Assembly (NCBI RefSeq): GCF_000526635.1
Contig: NZ_JAGL01000006.1
Span: 1 to 40,958, forward strand
Direction: 5' to 3'
DNA: 40,958 bases
DNA from: Aminobacter sp. J41
GTDB taxonomy: Bacteria > Pseudomonadota > Alphaproteobacteria > Rhizobiales > Rhizobiaceae
Shown: positions 29,773 to 37,562 of the stretch, in pieces
Position numbering within the stretch: position 1 is the stretch's first letter
Layout: the number at the start of each line of letters is the position of its first letter
The notes under the pieces: generated by a model
Told to the model about the DNA's origin: nothing
Databases searched by the model: none
What the model saw: only the letters and a program-made list of their open reading frames with translations
Program-made: the position numbers and the translations under genes

Positions 29773-29953
29773 GCGATCTTCCTTCCGTTTTTCCATCTCG
29801 GGCAGCATCCGGAAGCGTGCCCTTCGGTTATGCGGACCATATAGCGGGCTCCAGGGGCTGTATACAATCACGATCGCGACGTGCTGCAACTGGCATGCGC
29901 CAAAACTTCGTCTATAGATTGCAGCCGTCGCAACGCGACTACTTGGGGGAGTT

Positions 29954-31120
29954 ATGCAATATCAGGAAACGACGTCCGTCTCGTGGTTCGGACGCATCAA
30001 GAATTCGGCCGTCGGGGCGCTCGTCGGTTTCTTCGCCATCATCGCCATGATCTGCCTGCTGTTCTGGAACGAAGGCCGCGCCGTGACCACTGCGCGGTCG
30101 CTCGAGGAAGGCGCAGGCATCGTCATCTCGGTCGACGCGAACAGCATCGATCCGGCGAACGAAGGCAAGCTTGTCCACGTCACCGGTCGGGTCGTCACCA
30201 ATGACAAGCCGTCTGATCCCGACTTCGGTATCACGGTCACCACGCTGCAGTTGCTGCGCAGCGTCGAAATGTACCAATGGATCGAAGAGACCAGCAGCGA
30301 GTCGACAACCTCGCTTGGCGGCAGCGAGGAGATCACCACAACTTATTCCTACAGCACCGGCTGGTCGGAGCAGGAGCATGACTCCTCCAACTTCAGGTAT
30401 CCGCAGGGCCGCGACAACCCGCCGATGGAAATCCGCCGCGGCTATTTCCCGGTCGAGAACGCCTCGATCGGTGAATTCCGGCTGAGCAGCAGCGTCATTG
30501 CCATGATCGACAACCAGGAGCCGCTCAAGCTCCCGGAAAGCAATGAGGAAGCGATCCAAGACGTCTTCGGCACGGCCAAGCGCGTCCATATAGTCAATGG
30601 CAATATCTATCTTGGCAACGACCCGCAGAACCCGCAGGTCGGCGACTACCGCGTGTCCTACCGAGTCGTGCCGATTGGCCCAGCCAGCGTGATCGGCCGG
30701 CAGACCGGCAATGGCTTCACCGAATACCAAACGGTTGCAGGCGACAGGCTGCTCCTGGTCAACGACGGCGTGCTCACCGCCGAGCAGATGTTCAAGGACG
30801 CCGAACGCGACAATGCGATCCTCACCTGGGTGCTGCGCGCGGCCGGCGTCTTCTTCCTCGTCGTCGGCTTCTCGATGGTGCTGGGGCTGCTCGGCGTCAT
30901 CGCCGACGTGATCCCGTTCCTTGGCTCGATCGTCCGTCTCGGCACCGGCCTCGTTGCCTGGTGCCTCGGCACGCTCGTCGGCACCCTGACCATCGCCGTC
31001 GCCTGGTTCTGGTACCGCCCACTGGTGTCGCTGGCGGTCATCATCGTTGGCGTGGCGATCTCCTGGTACTTCGGCCAGCGCGCGAAGAAGAAGGCAGGCG
31101 TGACAACCGCAGCCGCCTGA
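29954..31120 (+). CDS. TMEM43 (LUMA) family membrane protein
   Basis: A 388-residue protein. One membrane helix (about 17-38, VGALVGFFAIIAMICLLFW) is followed by the family's NEGRAV motif and a large, probably extracytoplasmic domain (about 40-285) of mixed strands, with ESTTSLGGSEEITTTYSYS in the middle. Three to four further helices lie at 290-380 (VFFLVVGFSMVLGLLGVIA and later). TMEM43 is known from animals, where it sits in the inner nuclear membrane and ER; bacterial homologues are of unknown function and were proposed to act in membrane-level conflict or stress systems. The gene stands alone with a strong terminator. Polytopic C-terminus and overall order match the family well. Confidence 0.82.
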   Translation: MQYQETTSVSWFGRIKNSAVGALVGFFAIIAMICLLFWNEGRAVTTARSLEEGAGIVISVDANSIDPANEGKLVHVTGRVVTNDKPSDPDFGITVTTLQLLRSVEMYQWIEETSSESTTSLGGSEEITTTYSYSTGWSEQEHDSSNFRYPQGRDNPPMEIRRGYFPVENASIGEFRLSSSVIAMIDNQEPLKLPESNEEAIQDVFGTAKRVHIVNGNIYLGNDPQNPQVGDYRVSYRVVPIGPASVIGRQTGNGFTEYQTVAGDRLLLVNDGVLTAEQMFKDAERDNAILTWVLRAAGVFFLVVGFSMVLGLLGVIADVIPFLGSIVRLGTGLVAWCLGTLVGTLTIAVAWFWYRPLVSLAVIIVGVAISWYFGQRAKKKAGVTTAAA

Positions 31121-31141
31121 CCCTCACGAGGCCCAGACACA

Positions 31142-31179
31142 AAAAAGGCGGGGCACCCGGTCGGGCGCCCCGCCTTTTT
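31142..31179. terminator. Strong bidirectional terminator
   Basis: AAAAAGGCGGGGC (31142-31154) pairs with GCCCCGCCTTTTT (31167-31179): a perfect 13-bp stem with T runs on both strands, between the TMEM43 gene and the alcohol dehydrogenase end. Confidence 0.85.
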
Positions 31180-31198
31180 GTGGGTTACGAAGCTCGGC

Positions 31199-32371
31199 TT
31201 AGAGCTTGCCGTCCATCGACTGGCGATACAGCGCGAGCGCGGCTTCCTTTGTCAGCTTGACCGGGTTGCCGCCGGCGGTCGGGTCAACGATCGCCATTTC
31301 GGCGAGCAGGTCGAGACGCGCGTCATCCGGCGCGAAGTCCTTGATGAACTCGCCCAGCGTGTGCGGGACGTTGAGGTCCTTGCGCAGCTTGAGGATCGCG
31401 GCGGCAAAGCCGTCGAAGCCGCCCTCGATGCCGAGATAGGCGGCAAGGCGGTTGATGCGGTCCTCGACGGCCGGGCGGTTGAACGCCAGCACGTAAGGCA
31501 TGAACACGGCGTTGGTCATGCCGTGGTGGGTGTCATACAGCGCGCCAATCGGGTGCGACAGGGCGTGAATCGCGCCGAGGCCCTTCTGGAACGCGGTCGC
31601 GCCCATCGCGGCGGCCGACATCATGTGTGCGCGTGCTTCAAGGTCGTTGCCGTTGGCAGCGGCCTTCGCGAGGTTCTCGAACACAAGGCGGATGCCCTCG
31701 ACGGCAACGCCGTCAGCCATCGGGTGATAGCCCGGCGCGCAGTAGGCCTCGAGGCAGTGGGCCAGCGCGTCCATGCCGGTGCCGATGGTGATGAACGGCG
31801 GCATGCCAGCGGTCAGCTCCGCATCGGCGATAACGATCGCGGGCATCATCTTCGGATGGAAGATGACCTTCTTGGTGTGGCTTGCCTCGTGGGTCAGCAC
31901 GCCAGCGCGGCCGACTTCTGAACCGGTGCCTGCCGTGGTCGGGACGGCGACGATCGGCGCGATCTTCGATGCATCGGCGCGGGTCCACCAGTCGCCGATG
32001 TCCTCGAAGTCCCAGACCGGACGGCTCTGGTGTGCCTGGAAGGCGATCAGCTTGCCGAGGTCGAGGGCAGAGCCGCCGCCGAAGGCGATGACGCCGTCAT
32101 GCTTGCCGCTCTTGAAGACCTCGATGCCGGCATAGAGGTTAGACTCGACCGGGTTCGGCTTGACGTCAGAGAACACGCCATGCGGAACGCCCGCCTCGGT
32201 CAGTAGCTTCAGCGTCGAAGCAACGACCGGCAGTTTCGCCAGGCCCGGGTCGGTCACGAACAGCGGGTTGGAAATGCCGACTTCCTTCAGCACCTCCGGC
32301 AGTTCCTTAATGCGACCGGCGCCGAAGCGAACGGTGGTCGGGTAGTTCCATTTGGAAACGAGATTGGTCAT
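31199..32371 (-). CDS. Iron-containing alcohol dehydrogenase
   Basis: A 390-residue group III (Fe-ADH) enzyme, NAD(P)-dependent. FGGGSALDLGKLIAF is the cofactor loop, VPTTAGTGSEVGRAGVL the fold signature, and the metal ligands come from GMDALAHCLEAYCA, ALSHPIGALYDTHHG and neighbours. It lies 20 bp after the aldehyde dehydrogenase in the same direction, and the cluster order is ligase, aldehyde dehydrogenase, alcohol dehydrogenase. It would turn an alcohol group into the aldehyde that its neighbour oxidises, or reduce excess aldehyde. The substrate cannot be read from the sequence. Confidence 0.93.
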   Translation of the reverse strand: MTNLVSKWNYPTTVRFGAGRIKELPEVLKEVGISNPLFVTDPGLAKLPVVASTLKLLTEAGVPHGVFSDVKPNPVESNLYAGIEVFKSGKHDGVIAFGGGSALDLGKLIAFQAHQSRPVWDFEDIGDWWTRADASKIAPIVAVPTTAGTGSEVGRAGVLTHEASHTKKVIFHPKMMPAIVIADAELTAGMPPFITIGTGMDALAHCLEAYCAPGYHPMADGVAVEGIRLVFENLAKAAANGNDLEARAHMMSAAAMGATAFQKGLGAIHALSHPIGALYDTHHGMTNAVFMPYVLAFNRPAVEDRINRLAAYLGIEGGFDGFAAAILKLRKDLNVPHTLGEFIKDFAPDDARLDLLAEMAIVDPTAGGNPVKLTKEAALALYRQSMDGKL

Positions 32372-32391
32372 TTTTTCAGTATTCCGAAGTT

Positions 32392-33777
32392 TCAGATCGC
32401 TTCGCGCAGGTGGTAGCTCTTCGGGCGCGTCAGGTTGTGGTAGCCCACGACGCCCATCGCACCGCCCTTGCCGGTATCCTTGACGCCGGTCCAGACGAGA
32501 CCCGGATCGACATAGTCGCAGCGGTTCATGAAGACCGTGCCGGTCTCGATGCGGTCGCCGATCGCAGCCGCATGCTCGGTGTCGGTGGTCCAGACGGAAG
32601 CGGTGAGGCCATACGGGCTGTCATTCATCAGCGCGATGGCTTCCTCGTCATTGCGCACCTTCATGATGCCGACGATTGGGCCGAACGACTCTTCGCGCAT
32701 GACGCTCATCTGGTGGTCGACGTTGGTCAGCACTTCCGGAGCGATGTACGGGGAGCCCGCAACGTCGTTTTCCACCTTCATGTTGATGTGCGCGACCGCG
32801 CCCTTGCGCAGGGCTTCGGCCTTCTGCTCGCGGATCAGGTCCGCAAAGCGGGCCTGCGCCATGGGGCCCATCGTGGTCGCCTGGTCGAGCGGGCTGCCGA
32901 CGACGTAGTTCTTCGTCTCGGCAATGAAGCCCTCGACGAACTCGTCATAGACCTTTTCGTGCACGTAGACGCGCTCGATGCCGCAGCAGCACTGGCCGCT
33001 GTTGTAGAACGCACCGTCGACGAGGTTGGCAATGGCGTGGTCGAGCTTCGCATCCGGCAGGACGTATGCTGGGTCCTTGCCGCCAAGCTCGAGGCCGAGC
33101 GAGGTGAAGGTGCCCGCAGCAGCCTTCTCGATGGCGCGGCCGCCGCCGACGGAGCCGGTGAAGTTGCAGTGGTCAACCTTGCCCGAACCAAGCAGCTTCT
33201 CGGTCTGGGCGTGGCTCATGACGAGGTTGGTGAACAACCCCTTAGGCAGGCCCGCCTTGTCGAACGCCTGCTGGAGACGCTCGCCGACCAGCAGCGTCTG
33301 CGCCGCATGCTTGAGGATGACGGCATTGCCCGCCATCAAGGCCGGAACGATCGAGTTGATCGCCGTCAGGTACGGATAGTTCCACGGCGCGATCGTGAAG
33401 ACGATGCCGAGCGGCGCGCGCTTCAGGTAGCGGCGGAAACCTGGGCGGTCCTCAGGGATGTACGGTGCGAGAGCCTTCTCGGCGATCTCGACCATGTAGC
33501 GGGTGCGCTCTTCGACGCCGCCCTTCTCGCCGCCGTAGCGAACCGGACGGCCCATCTGCCAAGCCAGCTCCGGAACGATCTCGTCGTTCATCGACAGCAG
33601 CGCCTCGAGGAAGGCGAGCAGGTACTTGCCGCGCTCGGCGATCGAGACGTTGGCCCAATCGGCCTGTGCGGCGCGAGCGCGCGAGATCGCCGCCTCGATT
33701 GCCGCATCCTCGGCCACCGGGCGCTCGATGTAGATCGAGCCGTCGACGGGAGATATGAGTTTGACCGTTTCGGCCAT
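32392..33777 (-). CDS. NAD(P)-dependent aldehyde dehydrogenase
   Basis: A 461-residue enzyme. FTIAPWNYPYLTA, GSVGGGRAIEKAAAG (cofactor), LELGGKDPAYV (general-base Glu) and NSGQCCCGIERVYV (catalytic Cys264 in a run of three Cys, 263-265) are visible. The Cys triplet and the length, a little short of the usual 475-500, set it apart from betaine or succinate-semialdehyde enzymes. ATG 33777 (MAETVKLISPVDG) is preceded by GAGG; the longer frame to 33888 overlaps the ligase gene and is rejected. Placed between the ligase and the alcohol dehydrogenase, it should oxidise the gamma-glutamyl-linked aldehyde. Confidence 0.92.
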   Translation of the reverse strand: MAETVKLISPVDGSIYIERPVAEDAAIEAAISRARAAQADWANVSIAERGKYLLAFLEALLSMNDEIVPELAWQMGRPVRYGGEKGGVEERTRYMVEIAEKALAPYIPEDRPGFRRYLKRAPLGIVFTIAPWNYPYLTAINSIVPALMAGNAVILKHAAQTLLVGERLQQAFDKAGLPKGLFTNLVMSHAQTEKLLGSGKVDHCNFTGSVGGGRAIEKAAAGTFTSLGLELGGKDPAYVLPDAKLDHAIANLVDGAFYNSGQCCCGIERVYVHEKVYDEFVEGFIAETKNYVVGSPLDQATTMGPMAQARFADLIREQKAEALRKGAVAHINMKVENDVAGSPYIAPEVLTNVDHQMSVMREESFGPIVGIMKVRNDEEAIALMNDSPYGLTASVWTTDTEHAAAIGDRIETGTVFMNRCDYVDPGLVWTGVKDTGKGGAMGVVGYHNLTRPKSYHLREAI

Positions 33778-33802
33778 GATTACCTCGTCAGTATAGTCGG
33801 AT

Positions 33803-35176
33803 TTAGTATCGCTCGAAGCCGCGGTGCAGCTCCCAGTCGGTGATGCGGCGGTCGTATTCCATCTGCTCCCAGCGGGCAGTATGGACATAGTGCTCGATCA
33901 CGTCATCGCCAAAGGCCTCGCGGAGCATCTTCGAATTCTCGAGCGTCTCGATAGCATGGCGGAGCGTACGTGGCACCTCCGGAAGTTCGCTTGCCTGGTA
34001 TGCGTCACCGACAAAGGGCTCCTGGAGCGTCAGCTTTTCGTCGATGCCGGCAAGGCCCGCTGCGATCAGCGCGGCGAAGGCGAGATACGGGTTCAGGTCG
34101 GCGCCACCGATGCGGCACTCCATGCGGATGCCCTTGGTACCCATGCCGCACAGGCGGAAGCCCGCCGTGCGGTTGTCCTCGCTCCACATCACCTTGGTCG
34201 GCGCGAACGTGCCTGCCTGGAAGCGCTTGTAGGAGTTGATGTAGGGCGCCAGGAACCAGGTGAAGTCCTTGGCATATTTCAGCTGGCCGGCAGCCCACTG
34301 CTGGCCGAGCTCGCTCAGCGTCCACTTCGCGTTCTTGTCGAAGAACAGGGGCGTCTTGCCGTCGGCGCTCCACAGCGAGTTGTGGATATGGCTCGAATTG
34401 CCGGCGAGGTCATAGTTGTACTTCGCCATGAAGGTGATCGCCTTGCCTTCGGCATGGGCGATTTCCTTGGCGCCGTTCTTCAGAACGACGTGACGGTCGG
34501 CCATCTCGAGCGCTTCGGCATAGCGCACGTTGATCTCTTCCTGGCCCGGGCCCCACTCGCCCTTCGAGTTCTCGACCGGGATGCCCGCCGCGTCCATCTC
34601 ATTGCGCAGGCGGCGCATGAAGTACTCTTCCTTCGAGGTCAGGCCGATCAGGTAGTCCTCGATGTAGGGCGAGTGCGTCTTGAGGTTGCGGAAGCCCTTT
34701 TCGCGCGCGGTCTCATAGGACTCGTCGAGCAGGTAAAACTCCAGCTCCGAAGCGAAGTAGGCCATGTAGCCGCGTTCCTTCAGGCGCTCGACCTGGCGGC
34801 GCAGCATGGCGCGCGGCGAATGCGGCAGATCCTTGTGGTGATGATGATCCTGGATGTCGCACAGGATCAGCGCGGTCTTTTCGAGCCAGGGAAGCACGCG
34901 GATGGTGTTCATGTCGGGCTTCAGCACGAAGTCGCCGTAGCCCTGCGCCCAGCTGGCAGCCTTGTAGCCCGGCACCGGCTCCATATCGATGTCGTCGGCG
35001 AGCAGATAGCTGCAGGCGTGCGTTTCTTCATAGGCAGATTCGACAAAGAATTTCGCCAGGAAGCGCTTGCCGATCAGACGCCCCTGCATGTCGACGGCTG
35101 CGCCGAGCACGGTATCGATCTGCCCGTCCGCAACAAGCTGCTTCAACTGGTCGAAGGAAATATTGCCTGCCATCAT
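33803..35176 (-). CDS. Glutamine-synthetase-family ligase (gamma-glutamyl-amine synthetase type)
   Basis: A 457-residue member of the GlnA superfamily that joins glutamate to an amine using ATP. The core signatures are ASELEFYLLD (metal Glu residues), GPGQEEINVRYAEALEMADRHV, NSSHIHNSLW and CRIGGADLNPYLAFAALIAAGL. The adenylylation loop of true GlnA is absent, and the protein clusters with the PuuA-like gamma-glutamylputrescine or gamma-glutamylethanolamide synthetases. It is first in a three-gene unit with the aldehyde and alcohol dehydrogenases. Two Met codons (35176 and 35173) can serve as start. The divergent RpiR gene is the likely regulator. Confidence 0.88.
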   Translation of the reverse strand: MMAGNISFDQLKQLVADGQIDTVLGAAVDMQGRLIGKRFLAKFFVESAYEETHACSYLLADDIDMEPVPGYKAASWAQGYGDFVLKPDMNTIRVLPWLEKTALILCDIQDHHHHKDLPHSPRAMLRRQVERLKERGYMAYFASELEFYLLDESYETAREKGFRNLKTHSPYIEDYLIGLTSKEEYFMRRLRNEMDAAGIPVENSKGEWGPGQEEINVRYAEALEMADRHVVLKNGAKEIAHAEGKAITFMAKYNYDLAGNSSHIHNSLWSADGKTPLFFDKNAKWTLSELGQQWAAGQLKYAKDFTWFLAPYINSYKRFQAGTFAPTKVMWSEDNRTAGFRLCGMGTKGIRMECRIGGADLNPYLAFAALIAAGLAGIDEKLTLQEPFVGDAYQASELPEVPRTLRHAIETLENSKMLREAFGDDVIEHYVHTARWEQMEYDRRITDWELHRGFERY

Positions 35177-35298
35177 CTACTCCGCTGTGTTCCCCAATTC
35201 GGCCTGAGCCTCATCCAGCCCTTTTCGACCGCCAGCTGGATCTGCACCACTCTCTCAATCTGTAATGAATGGTACGGGATCGACCGGATTGCGCTGTT

Positions 35299-35316
35299 GT
35301 GGATGATTTCATACAC
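35299..35316. promoter_or_regulatory. Operator-like dyad between the ligase gene and the RpiR gene
   Basis: GTGGATGATTTCATACAC is an 18-bp dyad with one mismatched pair, inside the 181-bp divergent promoter region and 42 bp before the regulator start. Position and form fit a binding site for the adjacent RpiR-type protein, which would then control both directions. Confidence 0.5.
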
Positions 35317-35357
35317 TTCCAGCACCTTTGTCAAACCTGTTGTCGGATGGCTCTGTG

Positions 35358-36185
35358 ATGAACATCGGCATCGCCGAACTGATTGCCGAGCGTATGGATA
35401 GCTTGCCTGCAGGCGAGCGTCGAGCCGCGCAGGTTTTGATCGCCAATTATCCGATGACCGGCCTGAAAACCGTTGCGGAGTTTTCCGCCCAGGCCGGCGT
35501 TTCCTCGCCGACCATCCTGCGCCTCGTCTCGCGCCTCGGCTTCCAGAACTATGCCGAATTCCAGGCGCGCCTCCAGGACGAACTCGCCGCGCAGCTGCAG
35601 TCGCCGCTGTCGCGCGCAACGCAGGGCGCTCCGGACGATGACGCCCCACCCTTCCTCGCCGCCGTCATCCAGAACCTGCACGAGACCTACCGCCATTTCT
35701 CCGAAAAGCAGATGGCGGCCATCGTACGCACACTGACCAACACCCGCGGCAAGGTGTTCCTCATCGGCGGTCGCTTCACCGATCCGCTGGCGGCCTACAT
35801 GGCTTCGCACCTCGCCATCATCCGCCCTGGCGTGCTGCACCTAACCGGCCAGGAGAGCAACTGGCGTGACCGGCTGCTCGACATGGGCAAGAACGACGTC
35901 GTCGTCATCTTTGACATCCGCCGCTACCAGGAGAGTCTGCTTCGACTTGCCGAAGCCGCCAACAAGCGCGGCACGCAGGTCGTGCTCTTCACCGATCAGT
36001 GGCTGTCGCCCGTTACGCGCTTCGCGCGCCATGTCGTCGCCGGCCGCACCGCGGTACCATCGGCCTGGGATTCCAGCGCATCCCTCTTCGTCGTTGCGGA
36101 AATGCTGATCGCCGAGATCACCCGGCGGCTGGAAAACGAGAGCGCCCAACGCATCCGCGAAATGGAAAACCTGCGCGGCGGCTAG
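35358..36185 (+). CDS. MurR/RpiR-family transcriptional regulator
   Basis: A 275-residue regulator. Residues 1-80 form the RpiR helix-turn-helix (IANYPMTGLKTVAEFSAQAG then SSPTILRLVSRLGFQNYAEF). From about 115 an SIS (sugar-isomerase-like) effector domain follows, with KVFLIGGRFTDPLAAYMASHL and the second half DVVVIFDIRRYQESLLRLAE. In this family the SIS domain binds phosphosugars or other small ligands. I start at ATG 35358; an upstream TTG at 35328 gives 10 extra residues of poor character. Divergent placement next to the gamma-glutamyl cluster and a dyad between them suggest local control. Confidence 0.9.
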   Translation: MNIGIAELIAERMDSLPAGERRAAQVLIANYPMTGLKTVAEFSAQAGVSSPTILRLVSRLGFQNYAEFQARLQDELAAQLQSPLSRATQGAPDDDAPPFLAAVIQNLHETYRHFSEKQMAAIVRTLTNTRGKVFLIGGRFTDPLAAYMASHLAIIRPGVLHLTGQESNWRDRLLDMGKNDVVVIFDIRRYQESLLRLAEAANKRGTQVVLFTDQWLSPVTRFARHVVAGRTAVPSAWDSSASLFVVAEMLIAEITRRLENESAQRIREMENLRGG

Positions 36186-36365
36186 GCTGCCTCTCGGTCA
36201 ACTTACCGATATTTAATGAACTTCCTGATGCATTAGGCCCCGAGTGTTGGCATAACATTGCCATGAGGGACGCGCCGTGCCCGCAAGAGTGCGGTGGAGC
36301 GCCCGTTTTTGCATGTCGGGTGGTTGCCAGGCACCTCAGGAACCACGCCAAGCCCGGAGTATCGC

Positions 36366-37547
36366 ATGTCGTTTTGGAAGCAACTGGCATCAGCGTTGGT
36401 CGTCCTCGCAGTTGCCGCTGGGTTGTGGGTGAAATTCTATCCGGGCTCGAACGAAGTTCTGGCGCGTTGGGGACTGGACTGGGCCGTCGCGGCGGTTCCC
36501 GGCGGCGCTCCCGCCGCTGCGCCGGCAGCAGCTCCTGGAGCGGGCGGCGGTGGCTTCGGCCAGCCCGCGCTGGTGATCGCGTCGCAGATCGAGACCGGCA
36601 CCATTAACGACCGCCTCGTTGCCATCGGTTCCGGCCGCGCGCTCAACTCCGTTTCCGTCACGCCCTTCTCGTCGGGCCGCCTGACCGAGTTCTTGGTCGA
36701 GTCCGGCTCGCAGGTGCAGGCAGGCGACGTGATCGCCCGCCTCGACAGCGAAGTGGAAGAGATCGCGGTCGAACGCGCCCGAATTGCCCTCCAGGACGCC
36801 GAGGCGCGCCTTGAGCGCGTCCGCAACCTCCGCGCTTCGAACACGGCCACCGCCGTGCAGGTCACGGATGCCGAGCGCGACGTCAGCAACGCGAAGCTCG
36901 AGCTGCAGAACGCCGAAGTGACCCTGAAGCGCCGCACCATTACGGCGCCGATCTCCGGCACGGTTGGCATCCTGCCGGTCTCTGCTGGCAACTACGTGAC
37001 GACGCAGACCGTCATCGCCACCATCGAGGACCGCTCGCACCTCGTCGTCGACTTCTGGGTGCCGGAGCGCTTCGCCGGCATGATCTCGGTCGGCCAGACG
37101 GTTACCGCCACCTCGCTTGCCCGTGCCGGCGAGACCTATGAAGGCACCATCACCGCCCTCGACAACCGCATCGACCCGGCAAGCCGTACCTTGCACGTGC
37201 AGGCCCGCCTGCCCAACGACAACGACCGCCTCGCGGCCGGCATGTCGTTCGAGGTGACGATGCGCTTCCCGGGCGAGAGCTATCCTTCGGTCGATCCGCT
37301 GGCGATCCAGTGGAGCACCGATGGCGCCTACATCTGGGTGCTCGACGACGAGCGCAAGGCGCGCCGCGTGAACGTCAGGGTCGTCCAGCGCAACACCGAC
37401 AGCGTCCTCATCTCCGGCGACATCGGCGATGCCGAGCGCGTCGTCACGCAGGGCATCCACGCGGTTCGCGAGGGCGCGGTCGTCCGGGTCGTGGGAGATC
37501 CGCAGGAAAGCCGGCCGCAGGCGTCGCTTTCCGTCAGCCATTCGTAA
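36366..37547 (+). CDS. RND efflux periplasmic adaptor (HlyD/MFP family)
   Basis: A 393-residue membrane-fusion protein. One N-terminal anchor helix (about 7-25) precedes an Ala/Pro/Gly linker (47-66), then a lipoyl half-motif (VSVTPFSSGRLTEFLVESGSQVQAGDVIARLD). The coiled-coil hairpin (about 115-190, ARIALQDAEARLERVRNLRAS) comes next, then the second lipoyl half (TAPISGTVGILPVSAGNYV) and the beta-barrel. It bridges the inner-membrane pump to an outer-membrane channel. The pump gene follows 15 bp downstream. No outer-membrane factor gene is in the window. ATG 36366 is set by the anchor; upstream frame (to 36294) is not coding-like. Confidence 0.92.
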   Translation: MSFWKQLASALVVLAVAAGLWVKFYPGSNEVLARWGLDWAVAAVPGGAPAAAPAAAPGAGGGGFGQPALVIASQIETGTINDRLVAIGSGRALNSVSVTPFSSGRLTEFLVESGSQVQAGDVIARLDSEVEEIAVERARIALQDAEARLERVRNLRASNTATAVQVTDAERDVSNAKLELQNAEVTLKRRTITAPISGTVGILPVSAGNYVTTQTVIATIEDRSHLVVDFWVPERFAGMISVGQTVTATSLARAGETYEGTITALDNRIDPASRTLHVQARLPNDNDRLAAGMSFEVTMRFPGESYPSVDPLAIQWSTDGAYIWVLDDERKARRVNVRVVQRNTDSVLISGDIGDAERVVTQGIHAVREGAVVRVVGDPQESRPQASLSVSHS

Positions 37548-37562
37548 GCGGGAGGCACGCGC

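Noticed and set aside
33824..35401. A 525-codon plus-strand open frame across the ligase gene
   Set aside because: Antisense shadow; it also runs into the RpiR gene in the wrong frame.
36186..36365. Possible small RNA or gene before the RND adaptor
   Set aside because: Only a short TGGCA/TGCCA pair is seen; no promoter-terminator pair or coding frame supports a gene.
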